A DNA stretch of 64,000 nucleotides from Riptortus pedestris (lineage: Eukaryota; Arthropoda; Insecta; Hemiptera; Alydidae): the NCBI GenBank assembly GCA_019009955.1, contig CM032229.1, positions 144,889,501 through 144,953,500 on the forward strand, read 5' to 3'. Every line of letters begins with the position of its first letter. Positions within the stretch are counted from its first letter, which is position 1. This document shows positions 45,885 through 56,576 of the stretch, one piece after another. The notes beneath the pieces were generated by a model. That model had not been told where the DNA came from, did not search any database, and worked only from the letters and a program-made list of their open reading frames with translations. A program made the position numbers and the translations under genes.

Positions 45885-47719
45885 TTTAGAGATTAATAAA
45901 AATGATTATAAATTTCATTTTATCTTTTATTAACTAATTCATAAGAAGATATGTATTTTATAACCCCATATGAGTTTTGTCCACCTACATTAATCCAATA
46001 GTACACTGTTCGGTGATCCTCGTTGCGTAAGATCTTTGAACATAGTTTCGGTTTACCCGATAATATTGAACGTGTGATTTTATTTCATTGTAATAAGCAT
46101 TACATAGTGCAAATATAATTAGTTCCTATTCCACCATGATACTTATTTACTATGGTGTTTAAGACTCCCTTGGAAAATATTTTTATGTACCCCAACTAAA
46201 TGTTTAAAGAACACAAACATTTTGGGGTTTTAGGAACTGGAACACTACCCCTCCCTTGATCCTTAATTTTTTTTGTGGCGTACATACGTATAATATATAG
46301 TCCTTTAAAACTTCACAATAAATTACATTTTATAGTATTTTGAACAACGATAACCTAATTTGTTTAAAAACTAAAAACCAGCCATTATGTTCAGCGCATT
46401 GGAATGTATTAAACTTCCAGATAAAACATCGTGACAAATCCTCTTTTCCTGGGTAGATGTTGCGGTAACAGAGTACACAAACTATGTAACAAAGGGACGG
46501 AAGTTACGAACTATTTTGCCCAAAACTTCATTAGGTCTGTGGTTGTTAAACTAGAGGTTACGCTATCAAGGGGACGTAATGTGACATATTTGTCTTCCTG
46601 CAAAGGAAACAGGAAAGGAACGCTCTAATGACAGTGATAGTTTACACTCAACCTAGCTTCAGAGATGGTTTCAAATGTTATTTTGATTAGTCTATTATTT
46701 TAATAGTTATTATCTCCACTCCAAGGAGTCCTTTAGAGGAATAAAGTGGCATCCTGTACCTAATCTGGAAATAGGTAATAAGAATTAATGAAACCTCAAT
46801 CAGGTAATTTTAATTTTAGCATTTATCTAGAAATATTCACTTCGAAAACAGAAATCAGCCCATGGGGTTATTTGAAAAAAAAAAATAAGAATACTTGTGT
46901 ATTGATATTATTTTGAATAGGGAGATACAGAAAATTAATCTGAAAGTAAAAGTGGTTTGCGTAAATAAAAATCGATATAACGTTTTACCGGCTGCCTTCA
47001 TCGGAAACTAAGTTTGTTAGAAAGACTAGTCGGACTATATATGAGGCGATCAGAATAATAGTCGCTTAACCCCAAAAAGTAAGATTTGTGTAAAACCAAG
47101 TTGGCTAGGCCACTATATATATTTCAAAGACCACCAAAACTGTTAGTTAAAAACTGCTGCTGCCATCTAGTGAAAAAACGTAGAAGGTGGCTTAGGCCAC
47201 TAATATTTCATAGAACACATTATTCAGCAAAAGATGCTATGATAAGTCAAATAAGAAAAATTGGAGGGTTGGACCTCTATAATACAGAGTGCCTCATATA
47301 TATATATATATTGGTGTGGCTCAAGTTAGACATGAGAGTTAAGGCGTGAATGAAATGAATTGAATTTATTTCCATTAAATTTTATCATAACATAATAGGC
47401 TACGTCATAGCATAACAGTTTTTATTTTTCAATAAACAATTTTCTAATATTATGTCAATTAAATTCTTTATAAATTATTTTATTACATTTACTCTTATAT
47501 AATACATTCGTTAAAAAAATAGGACAAATAAGAACCACAAGAAGCATAGGAAGAATAAGAAACACGGTATAAAATTCATCAATTTAAATAATTATATACA
47601 TTAAATTGGTTTCATTAACAATCTTAATGAAATCTAAATATGACAACTAATATTTATTTATTTATTAACATGCAAATTTATTGAAGGTTGACAAGCTTTA
47701 TAAATGATGAGAAACTTGT
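45885..47719. other. No gene recognised
   Basis: Short open frames (46431-46628, 47086-47349) have no known domain. A short (TA)n lies near 47297-47311. Confidence 0.4.
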
Positions 47720-47885
47720 CCCATAATTTATAGTCTAGGTCATAATCTTACTTCGTAAATCTAGAGTTATGAGCTCGAGTCTCACTTCGGTAATTGGAAT
47801 TCTTATTGAAGAACTCATTTGATAACCCGTCGGAATTAGCGTGAGTTCCTTGCACAAATTGCACATTACTTAATAAATAACATTT
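47720..47885 (+). mobile_element. Diverged SINE related to the main family
   Basis: A B-box-like GAGCTCGAGTCTC is followed by AAGAACTCATTTGATAACCC and GTCGGAATTAGCG, then a TTAATAAATAA tail. These echo the body and tail of the main SINE (ACTCATTAAAT, GATAACCCGTCCCGATTAGC) with parts deleted. It is probably an older or sister family. Confidence 0.55.
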
Positions 47886-49309
47886 TGTTTTATATGAGTG
47901 TGTTTGCATTCTGGCGCCATTTTTATTATCCTATGATCTATTAGGTTGAATTAATGTACATTTAAGGAAATTTTGATACAAAAAACTCCCCATATATCCA
48001 AAGAGAACTCTTGTTAGTATATTTGTACTATATAGGAAGACTATTGGACTGTATGCGCTGAATCTTTTTAAGCCGTTGCATTCTTTCTAATTTAGGCCAC
48101 TTATACACCGGTGGGACTCGCCGAAAAAAAACGTTGTATGACTAATGTACGGGAATCCAAACATAACAGCGAAAAGAAAAGAGAAGAAAAAAAATGGGTG
48201 AATCCCGATTGAGGTAGCTAGAGTTGAAGACAGGCCTGGGACTGGATAGACTTGTTGGTAAATCGATGCCGACCTACTAACGAAATTAATGATACTCTGC
48301 CTTAGTCATTTTATTCAGTCGGTCATTACCAGCTCTCAACCTGTCATTTGCTTTTAATCTCTGCTCGCTAGTAACATTACACATTTTACACTGCTAAACC
48401 GAAAATAAGTTGGCATTTTAACTGAACAATTAGAGCGGCCGTGTGAAATTTGAATCAATTCGTTTGCCGGTGATTGGACAAATTGAGATTACCACGTGAT
48501 AATTAAATGCCCTGATAAATAATGTATTCATTTAGCGAGTTGAAATCAGTGATAAAACCTTTTGGAAATGGAAGAGCTGTCCATTTATTCAATTCCTATA
48601 CTTTTATCTTAGTCATTCTTTTTTGTACTTAAGTATTAATTATGTAAAATGTACAGCGTCAATTAACGTTAGTCCTACATTAAGCTAAACTGAAACACTT
48701 GGCTTAATCTGAATAATATGTCACTATTTAACTCTTAATTCTTAAAATGTTTAAGAAATGTTTTCCATAATATACAAATGAAGTACAACAAAGATGTAAA
48801 TGAAGGAATAAATATATTATTCCAACTAACCTTAACAATTAGAGATCTTCCCAATCACCATCGATGTGGGGCACGAACCAAAAAAAAAAAAAAAATGCAA
48901 TTTTAATTTTATACCAATAAATCTTAATTTTTAAAGCTCTTAAATATCAATAGGATTTCATCTATATACTTTAGAAGCCCTCATTAGTTCGAATGTTTTT
49001 GGATTAAAGAATTGTGTTATGGTTTTATGTAGCCCAGCATACATTTTGTAAAATTCATACTAACTAATACTTAGAATAAGAAAACAACTAATACATTGAG
49101 AGTGTTTGTAACTCAACTAACAAGTAAAATTGATGAAAAAATCTGACGTGGGCACTACCTAACTTCCTTGGACTACTTCTTATTCACCTTCCATCCTTAG
49201 TGTCTCTCAACGTGGAGGCATCACGAGCCAGCGCCTTCATGGAGACATACATTTTGCTGTCTCAGTCTGGAGATGTGGCCCATCAAATAATTTTGAGTAC
49301 TCCCAAAAT
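47886..49309. other. No gene recognised
   Basis: AT-rich sequence with no family match. The segment 49200-49309 may belong to the relic that follows. Confidence 0.4.
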
Positions 49310-49595
49310 TTTGGGACGTATTCGTTTATTGAAATTTGTAATCCCTTCTTGGCTAGAAAAGATTGGTCCTTTGTTGATAGTATGACCCTATTGAATTTAT
49401 ATAAATACACGTTAGTGTTTAATATAAATAAACGTTAAATATGGGGATATTAGAATTTAGAATCCACCAGTATCTCCAAGCTCTCAATGAGATAACAAGA
49501 AATGTTTTTTCTGCCCAGGACTTCCTCTACATCTTGGTCTACCACACAACCAGTTTTATCTTCCTGGATTCCTAACATCTTTCCTTGCACTACTT
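49310..49595 (-). pseudogene. Possible LINE reverse-transcriptase relic, copy 1
   Basis: This segment recurs at 55855-56280 in the same orientation. In both cases a DINE-1-like element begins immediately to the right. On the minus strand the better copy contains QYAEDF-like text followed by a helix-rich stretch and VDSKF, reminiscent of the YADD-containing palm of LINE reverse transcriptases. The evidence is weak because stops and frameshifts are frequent. Confidence 0.4.
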
Positions 49596-49761
49596 TTAGC
49601 AGATTTCCCTTAAGGGAAATCAGCTATTGAGGTCGTACTCATGACGCGATTTTCAAAAATGTTTTCTTCTCTTAAGGGAAATCAGTTATTGAGGTCGTAC
49701 ACATGACGCGATTTTCGAAATCTTTCTCCAAATGTCCATTGATCCTACCTAGGAGATGATA
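49596..49761 (+). mobile_element. DINE-1-like element, part 1 (split by Tc1 element)
   Basis: It begins TTTAGCAGATTTCCCTTAAG with the full palindrome, then the CATGACGCGATTTTC block. A second, partial copy of the 5' block (CTTAAGGGAAATCAGTTATT) follows at once, an internal duplication of about 75 bp, and then the ATGTCCATTGATCCTACC block. It is interrupted after GGAGATGATA by a Tc1/mariner element. Confidence 0.88.
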
Positions 49762-50378
49762 TACACTCAACCGCTAAAAAAACCGGACACTTAGATTTAG
49801 TCTTATAATTTTGTTAAATACTTAATATATATGTATATTATTCTTTTTAATTAAAATAATTGGTTAATCTATAGGTTATTTAAACAAAATCTGCCAAAAG
49901 TGAATAATTTTCATTGATTATTTACAAAAAAATACAAAATAAAAAAAAAAAAGATAAATTAACACATTTAAAAAAAAAAATTATTCTTCATTTTTATTAC
50001 AGTGAATGGTAGACTTCGCTACCCCAAGCGTTTTGGCAATGTAACGTAAGCTCCGGCCTTCCATCTAAGTTTGAAAGACCCATTATTCTGGACCAAAATA
50101 AAAATAAAACATTAATTAAAGAAAATGCTTGGTTAATAATTAAAGATGTTTAAATGTGCGAAAAACTACTTACAGTTTAGAATAGATCAACTTCACGACA
50201 AATAAATCTAATCTGAGTTTTATCTAATTGTTTACTAATCCTGAAGGGATTAGTTCAATGGACTTAGACTCTAAATTCTCTGTAATAACTAGAATACCCA
50301 CATAAAGAAAATTGCTGAAAATTAGCTTTTAATACGACAAAAATGAAGTGTCCGGTTTTTTTTTTGCGGTTGAGTGTA
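49762..50378. mobile_element. Tc1/mariner-type element, 617 bp, flanked by TA
   Basis: Terminal inverted repeats of about 33 bp begin TACACTCAACCGC on both strands and end CCGGACACTT, with an A-run of different length between. TA follows each end, the Tc1/mariner target duplication. The inner region is AT-rich and holds only a short remnant of a transposase, so the element is a deletion derivative. It splits a DINE-1-like copy whose two halves join at the TA. Confidence 0.92.
49981..50064 (-). pseudogene. Tc1-like transposase N-terminal HTH remnant
   Basis: Twenty-seven codons from an ATG include GRSLRYIAKTLGVAKSTIH, the helix-turn-helix signature (R-x-I-A-x-x-L-G-V-x-x-S-T-I/V) of Tc1/mariner transposases that binds the terminal repeats. 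A stop follows and the catalytic DDE domain is absent. The position inside a pair of Tc1-type terminal repeats agrees with the call. Confidence 0.8.
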
Positions 50379-50877
50379 TATATATATTTGTCTGTTACCA
50401 CTCTAGGGGTCGCAATTTTTGTCTCATCGTTACCAAACTTGATATATAATCGTTTTATACAAAAAGAAAGATCATGTTCGTTAATGGCTGAAATCGGAAA
50501 AGGGGGAGGGGGGTAGAGGGGGAGAATTTTGAAAATTCTTAAAACTCCGTAATTATGCGTCGGATCGTCGAAAAATTGTGTAGAACCAATCTTATTGCAA
50601 ATGTAACGTTCTATAAATGTTGTTAAGTACATTTTTTTAATATCTTGATTATTAACTGTGATATTTGCCATTTTTATAGTTTTCGGTCTTTAGTAAACTC
50701 CCACTCCTACTCATCTCATATTAACAATATATTCCATTATGTTATGAAGCACATTATTTGAAGCTTAAATACCTAATAATGTTCTCATTCAACTTTTAAT
50801 TTCTGAGATAAATGCAAACACGTGGCGCACATGGGAAATCTGCTTAGTTGACGCAGTCCCTGCGTGACGGACTTTTA
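50379..50877 (+). mobile_element. DINE-1-like element, part 2, with intact 3' end
   Basis: It resumes with a short (AT)n core and TTGTCTGTTACCACTCTAGG, passes GTTAATGGCTGAAATCGG, a G-run, TATGCGTCGGATCG, CTCATCTCATATTAACAAT and TTGAAGCTTAAATACC, and ends with GGGAAATCTGCTTAGTTGAC, the hairpin ACGCAGTCCCTGCGT and GACGGACTTTT. With part 1 it gives a complete element of about 660 bp, the best full-length reference here. Confidence 0.9.
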
Positions 50878-51000
50878 TGGTCTCTTCTTGTTCGTCCTGC
50901 CATTCTCCGAAGGTACTTTATATCAGTTAAGAAGGTACAGGACCCAGCTTTCACTTCCATACAAGGTAGGAAGGTAAACGGCCTTGAAGATGTGTACTTT
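50878..51000 (-). pseudogene. LINE ORF2 fragment next to DINE-1-like 3' end
   Basis: On the minus strand KVHIFKAVYLPTLYGSESWV is followed, after a frameshift, by DIKYLRRMAGRTRRD. Both are typical text from the region after the reverse transcriptase in endonuclease-type LINEs (Y-x-P-T-L-L-Y-G-S-E-x-W and L-R-R-x-x-G-x-T-R-R-D). The plus-strand open frame over this stretch is a shadow. Confidence 0.7.
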
Positions 51001-51790
51001 AACACTCTTTTACAACTCCCTTTTCCCCATCACTCTATTGCAAATATGGTAGTAGATATTATATGGTTATTTTTATCCTGTTGGAACGCTCTTGGTAAAT
51101 GTTTACATTTCTACAGAGCACTGCTACAAGAAAACTATACAACTCCACTGTTTCTATTATCTCCCCCATCCAGCACTATCGCGGCTAATGTTCATCACGA
51201 ACGAACCGTTTTCATTTAAATTACTTCAATTAAAAGTGTCTCTGTTCCAATAAATCAGAGGGGAAAGTGTCTATGCTACACAAGAAAGGCCCTATAATAC
51301 TTTGCTGGGTCTCTAATAAGAACGGAGAATTTTTTTCTTTTTGTGCTCAACTAAACCCTCCTTCTCCCTATGCCAATTCCAATTAAAAGGGGACCTACAC
51401 AACTAAACTTTACAAAAGTCCTAAATAAGAGATTTAAAAATTCTCAGACATGCCAATTTTGAGAGGCGTTAGTTATACGTACTGACGAAAGTAGCCAAAA
51501 TCGGTTCAGGAATGGTCAAAACGGATAATTCTGTTGACATCTGACAACTAAAAATATTCCGGAGAAGTTAATAGAAATGTCCTAAATGGTGATTGAAGGG
51601 GTGTAATATACAAAATCGTAATTATATCCAATTCCAAGCAACGCATTGAACAGTGCTATTCACATTTTTTTTATTCTATCATATACAGAATAGTACCATA
51701 CCGATTCTCAGAAGCGTTAATAGAAAAATTTGTAATTTTTGTTTCATTACCCTCCGTAATAGCCGATTAACGAGCTCTGATAAACACATA
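51001..51790. other. No gene recognised
   Basis: The rest of the stretch after the LINE fragment shows no family match. Confidence 0.4.
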
Positions 51791-51793
51791 CAC

Positions 51794-51796
<3 letters not shown>

Positions 51797-51861
<65 letters not shown>
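51797..51861. repeat. (AT)n microsatellite
   Basis: About 32 AT units. Frames on both strands that span it are artefacts. Confidence 0.95.
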
Positions 51862-51863
<2 letters not shown>

Positions 51864-51896
51864 TCATGATCTAAAGGCTAAGCCTGTAACTGCAAC

Positions 51897-52005
51897 CGTT
51901 TTAGTAGATTTCTCCTAAGGGAAATCAGATTTGATTGTTCTCATTCTTACAATTTCGTGAAAGGTTCACCGATTGTACATAGTAGATGACTAAAATGAGT
52001 TTCAA

Positions 52006-52058
<53 letters not shown>

Positions 52059-52200
52059 TATATGTCTTTTACCGCTCTAGGTCGCAATTATTGTTTAATC
52101 GTTACCAAACTCGATATTTAGTCGTTTTATGCAAAATGAAAGATCAAGTTCATAAACCACTGAAATCGGACAAGGGGAGGGGGGTTTAGAGGGGAGGAAT
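51897..52200 (+). mobile_element. DINE-1-like element, 5' half with (AT)n core
   Basis: It starts TTTTAGTAGATTTCTCCTAA with the palindromic partner and contains (AT)n at 52010-52062, CTTTTACCGCTCTAGG and CCACTGAAATCGGAC plus the G-rich block. It is truncated after GGGGAGGAATGC. Confidence 0.85.
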
Positions 52201-52821
52201 GCATTAGAGGCATGCATGTAGGTATTAACAATTTATTTGAGTATTTACAAAAAAAAAAAAAAATGAGAACAACTGCGACTCTAAGACATCACAATTACAC
52301 TACTTGAACTTGAGAGCATATAAGCGCAATACTAAACACTCGATGGTTATTGTAGGGAGATCATCCCAATAAAGGCTATATTATGTGGTACGCAAGAAGA
52401 AAAATGTCCCTAGCAGAGAAATACGAAACCCTTGATGGTTATTTTAGGGAGATCATCAAGTCCAATAAAGGCTATATTATGTGGTACGCAAGAAGAAAAA
52501 TGTCCCTAGCAGCGAAATACTAAACCCTTGATGGTTATTGTAGGGAGATCATCAAGTCCAATAAAGGATATATTATGTGGTACGCAAGAAGAGAAATGTC
52601 CCTAGCAGCGAAATACGAAACCCTTGATGGTTATTGTAGGGAGACCATCAAGTCCAATAAAGGCTATATTATGTGCAGTGGTCTCGAACGTCAATCGGTA
52701 GATCTACCAACTAAAATCGGTACATTTGTACCTAAAATCGGTATATGACAAAAAAAAAAAATACAATTTTCAATCAAATTCGCTTATTTAACAAAAAATC
52801 CATTTATTATTATATTATAAT

Positions 52822-53000
52822 AACATAAAAATCAATTTTCAACATAAAAATATGAGGTTTAACATAAAAATCAATTTTCAATATAAAAATATGAGGTTTA
52901 ACATAAAAATCAATTTTCAACAAAAAATATGAGGTTTAACATAAAAATCAATTTTCAACAAAAAATATGAGGTTTAAAATAAAAATCAATTTTCAACAAA
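52822..53000. repeat. 36-39 bp minisatellite inside the hAT element
   Basis: About four and a half units of AACATAAAAATCAATTTTCA plus ACAAAAAATATGAGGTTT, with the first two units 39 bp and later ones 36-37 bp. It lies downstream of the transposase fragment. Confidence 0.9.
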
Positions 53001-53188
53001 ACAATATAATAACGTAAAAATCAGAGTACCTACTAACTTACATCTAACACACTTATTATATTAATATATCATATTATGGGAATTATTAATTTGCCAGCGT
53101 CAAGTTAAAGAAAAACAAAAATTGGAAATTTAGAGATTTTGAAATTTAAACAAGTTGCACAACAAAAACGGAAATCCCACAAATTAAA

Positions 53189-53755
53189 TTATTTTTCATA
53201 CTGTTTCGGATCGTACCAATATTCTTTGGCCATAGCTGCAGTCATTTTTAAATTAATTTCTAAGTCATAACAATTAGCATCCATGAAAAGTCGTTTTGAA
53301 TGGAGTAGGCTAGTGATTGACTCAGTAGACAGCCTATTTCTCTGTTTTGTTTTCATGATATTAATTTGAGAAAATATGCGCTCAACATTGGCAGATGAAT
53401 GGGGGAGTGATAAAATATTAAATATAAAAGTAGTTAACAAGGGAAACATTTGAGTCTCATCGCCACGCTTTAGCAAACTTACTTCATCCCAAAATACTTC
53501 TTCGTCATCAGAAAATGTTTTCATTTGATCATAATTTCTTAGAGTGCGCCACTCTGTACCAATAAATGGACTGGACTTTTCCTCTGGAGTGGATAAATGG
53601 ACCAATCCGCAATAATTCTGCTCATTCATACTTGCTGTAAGGTGATTCCCCGTAACATTAAACATAAATGAAAAGGGTTGCCAACACAAAATTGTGAAAT
53701 CGGTAGAAAAATCAGGAGAATTTCCATGTATTTTCTGAAATCGTGGAAAAATCAT
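53189..53755 (-). CDS. hAT transposase C-terminal fragment (dimerisation domain)
   Basis: This frame of 188 codons starts with ATG. Residues around 102-158 match the hAT C-terminal dimerisation region: FPLLTTFIFNILSLPHSSAN, VERIFSQINIMKTKQRNRLS, then a helix ending LLHSKRLF. The S-S-A-x-V-E-R-x-F-S motif is the diagnostic element. This region packs against the DDE catalytic core in complete transposases. The BED finger and DDE catalytic parts are absent, as the element is only 1147 bp, so the product cannot catalyse transposition. The residues before the domain (1-100) include the FW-x-E-V stretch common just before it. The frame is intact to the stop, with no frameshift. Confidence 0.9.
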   Translation of the reverse strand: MIFPRFQKIHGNSPDFSTDFTILCWQPFSFMFNVTGNHLTASMNEQNYCGLVHLSTPEEKSSPFIGTEWRTLRNYDQMKTFSDDEEVFWDEVSLLKRGDETQMFPLLTTFIFNILSLPHSSANVERIFSQINIMKTKQRNRLSTESITSLLHSKRLFMDANCYDLEINLKMTAAMAKEYWYDPKQYEK

Positions 53756-54435
53756 TGCATTTCGGTAGTGCAGAGTCCATTTCGGTAGAAATACCGAAAA
53801 ATCGGTAGGTTCGAGACCACTGATTATGTGGTACGCAAGAAGAAAAATGTCCCTGGCAGTGAAATACTAAACCCTTGATGGTTATTGTAGGGAGATCATC
53901 AAGTCCAATAAAGGCTATATTATGTGGTATGCAAGAAGAAAAATGTCCCTAGCAGCGAAATACTAAACCCTTGATGGTTATTGTAGGGAGATCATCAAGT
54001 CCAATAAAGGCTATATTATGTGGTACGCAAGAAGAAAAATGTCCCTACCAGCGAAATACGAAACCCTTGATGGTTATTGTAGGGAGATCATCAAGTCCAA
54101 TAAAGGCTATATTATGTGGTACGCAAGAAGAAAAATGTCCCTAGCAGCGAAATACTAAACCCTTGATGGTTATTGTAGGGAGATCATCAAGTCCAATAAA
54201 GGCTATATTATGTGGTACGCAAGAAGAAAAATGTCCCTAGCAGAGAAATACGAAACCCTTGATGGTTATTTTAGGGAGATCATCAAGTCCAATAAAGGCT
54301 ATATTATGTGGTACACAAGAAGAAAAATGTTCCTAGCAGCGAAATACTAAACCCTTGATGGTTATTGTAGGGAGATCATCAAGTCCAATAAAGGCTATAT
54401 TATGTGAAACACATGAAGAAAAGTGTCCCTAGCAA

Positions 54436-55069
54436 CGGAATAACTAGCCTAGCTGCGCGGACCTGCACAATTTGGAAGTATTAGTTGTATTCCAGATTTG
54501 TATTTGAAAAAAGTGTGGGTACGTGCGTTTGTGAGTGTACATTCAGTTTATAAAAATAAATAAATAATGGAATAAGTAATAAATTACATATGCTTCTAGT
54601 CGTAAGCTCTATAGCCCTCGCTGACCTAAAAGAATAGGATATGTAAGTGATAAACTAAAACTGTATATCAATGTATTAACATGTAAATAGCAAATAGGTT
54701 AGTATTGTGTGATTACTTCCTAATATATACTAAAACAATCACAGGTACAAAGTAACCACAACACTAACACTTACACTTCCCAAAGGTAATAATAACCCCC
54801 TTATTAAAGGGATATTGATTTCCCAGACAAACATCCTACCCACCTACACTACTTGAAGCCAATGACTACTTGACTCAATGGGTGCCCTAACCTCTGGAAT
54901 GTGGCCCATAACTGGCTCAAATAGGGCACAAGCACCATGGCTATCCAGAACTTAGTAACTAAATCAACCTATATTTAGAACCTAAAAGCGAAAAGACTAA
55001 CCTACTATAATATAGAAATAACCAATCCTAATAAACTAGTAAAAAGAGAAAAAAAAACATAAACAAGAT
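54436..55069. other. No gene recognised
   Basis: Sequence beyond the satellite array with no coding signal or known repeat. Confidence 0.4.
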
Positions 55070-55205
55070 TATTTTTAGCAAATTCCCCTTAAGGAAAATC
55101 AGCTTTGAGGTTGTACTCGTGGCACAATTTTCGAACAATTTCTAGATATGTCAATGGATCCAACTAGAAATTAACTAAAATGAAGTCCTTCAAAATTATA
55201 TATAT
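55070..55205 (+). mobile_element. DINE-1-like element, 5' end fragment
   Basis: It has TTTTTAGCAAATTCCCCTTA with the partner AAAATCAGCTTTGAGGTTG, then CTCGTGGCACAATTTTCG and GTCCTTCAAAATTATATA. It stops at a short (AT)n. Confidence 0.75.
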
Positions 55206-55854
55206 ATGCACACCCACATAGATGCGTCGAAGTGTAACATTTCCTTGGTCTTTTGCCTAGACCTACTATTGAACCTCCCAAAATGTAAATTCACTAAAAT
55301 AATCCATGATACGCCTGTATAAACATATTATATTAACCCACCAACTACATGTTTATTAGAATATGTTTAAAGGGATATAATCTCTAAAAAAACACATAAT
55401 ATCATTGATTGAGTCACTCAAAATACCAAGTTAATTTGCTCCGTTATTGTGTTCCCCGGGCCAACCCGTTGACAGACTGGCGGTCAAAGGCCGATTTAGC
55501 TATTGATACATGACAAATGATACATCGTTTATTAATGGAATCGATTAAATGACAAGAGTTAATCGATTACTTTCAAGCAAATTCACGTCAGTCACAGTAT
55601 AATAGACCCGTCATGCTCCTCATTATTCATCGACATCATTATTATTATTGGGGCAAATCAAATTAGTTCTCTAGTTATTTGTAAACATTAAAATCTGAGT
55701 TAATTTGCCCTTATTTTCCAATCTTTAAAATGTTCTAAATTTGAGCGCTGGTGGTTTCCCCCCCTTTTGTAATGAATATTATTAATATTAACATTTAGAA
55801 TTCACGGTACCCACAATTTTAGTTATCTTTGAGTTGTCGCAAAAATGAGTGACT
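55206..55854. other. No gene recognised
   Basis: AT-rich unique-looking sequence without a coding signal. Confidence 0.4.
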
Positions 55855-56280
55855 TATTCGTTAATTGAAATTTGTAATCCCATCTCGTCTAGAAAAGATT
55901 GGTCCTCTGTTGATAGTGAGACCCTATTGAACTTAAATAAAATAATCGTTAGTTATTAATATTATTAAACGTTCAATATTGACTTATAAGAATTTAGAAT
56001 CCACAGCTATCTCCAACCACTCAGTGAGTTCAAAGGAATTGTTTCTCCAAGCCACTTCTGCCTAGGCCTTCATCTACATCTTGGCCTATCATACAAAAAA
56101 AAAAATCTTCAGCATATTGGTGCACCACACAACATTTTTCGGGACAGTCAATTCTCTCAACTTGGCACAACCGCCGCTGACTGGTCTTCTCAACAGAATA
56201 AATAAGATCTAACATACAGAAACAGTTTTCATGTTATGGGATTCCTTAAATCTGTTTTTTTTTTTTTCAAATAGTTTTCC
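55855..56280 (-). pseudogene. Possible LINE reverse-transcriptase relic, copy 2
   Basis: Homologous to 49310-49595 but with about 140 extra bases near 56105-56240. The minus strand carries QYAEDFFFCMIGQDVDEG and LGRSGLEKQFL, reminiscent of the YADD box and the following helix of a LINE reverse transcriptase. A DINE-1-like element starts at its right edge exactly as in copy 1, suggesting that the pair was duplicated together. Confidence 0.4.
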
Positions 56281-56281
56281 T

Positions 56282-56443
56282 GTTAGCAGATTTCCCTTAA
56301 GGGAAATCAGCTATTGAGGTCGTACTCATGATGCGATTTTCGAAAAATTTCTTCAAATGTCCATCGATCCTACCCAGGAGATGACAAAAATGAGGTCCGT
56401 TTAAAACTATATATATATAAGATACCCGCTAGAGTGTTAACAG

Positions 56444-56492
<49 letters not shown>

Positions 56493-56514
56493 ATACCCGC
56501 TAGAGTGTTAACAG

Positions 56515-56576
<62 letters not shown>

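Larger units (their letters stand above)
52676..53822 (-). mobile_element. hAT element, 1147 bp, internally deleted, in satellite
   Basis: The ends are inverted repeats with a perfect 14-bp CAGTGGTCTCGAAC, and related CGGTA motifs further inside. The perfect 8-bp target duplication ATTATGTG lies at 52668-52675 and 53823-53830. Removing the element plus one duplication restores the 96-bp satellite phase exactly (52623 to 52719). Inside are the 3' part of a transposase gene and a 36-39 bp minisatellite. It is too short to be autonomous, but the clean ends and open frame point to recent activity supplied in trans. Confidence 0.96.
52329..54435. repeat. 96-bp satellite array, about 10 units, split by a hAT element
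   Basis: The unit includes CTTGATGGTTATTGTAGGGA, GATCATCAAGTCCAATAAAG, GCTATATTATGTGGTACGCA and AGAAGAAAAATGTCCCTAGC. The CTTGATGG mark occurs at 52431, 52527 and 52623, then at 53874, 53970, 54066, 54162, 54258 and 54354, exactly 96 bases apart on each side. The first unit (near 52339) has lost 4 bases. Each unit has a perfect 7-bp inverted pair, CTTGATG and CATCAAG. Units differ by 1-4 substitutions, so the array is homogenised. No coding is seen. Confidence 0.97.

Noticed and set aside
50848..51219. 123-codon plus-strand frame
   Set aside because: Its first part is the DINE-1-like 3' end and the antisense of a LINE fragment; the real signal is on the minus strand.
52329..54435. CRISPR-like array
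   Set aside because: Units are 96 bp with no unique spacers, in eukaryotic transposon-rich DNA; it is a tandem satellite.
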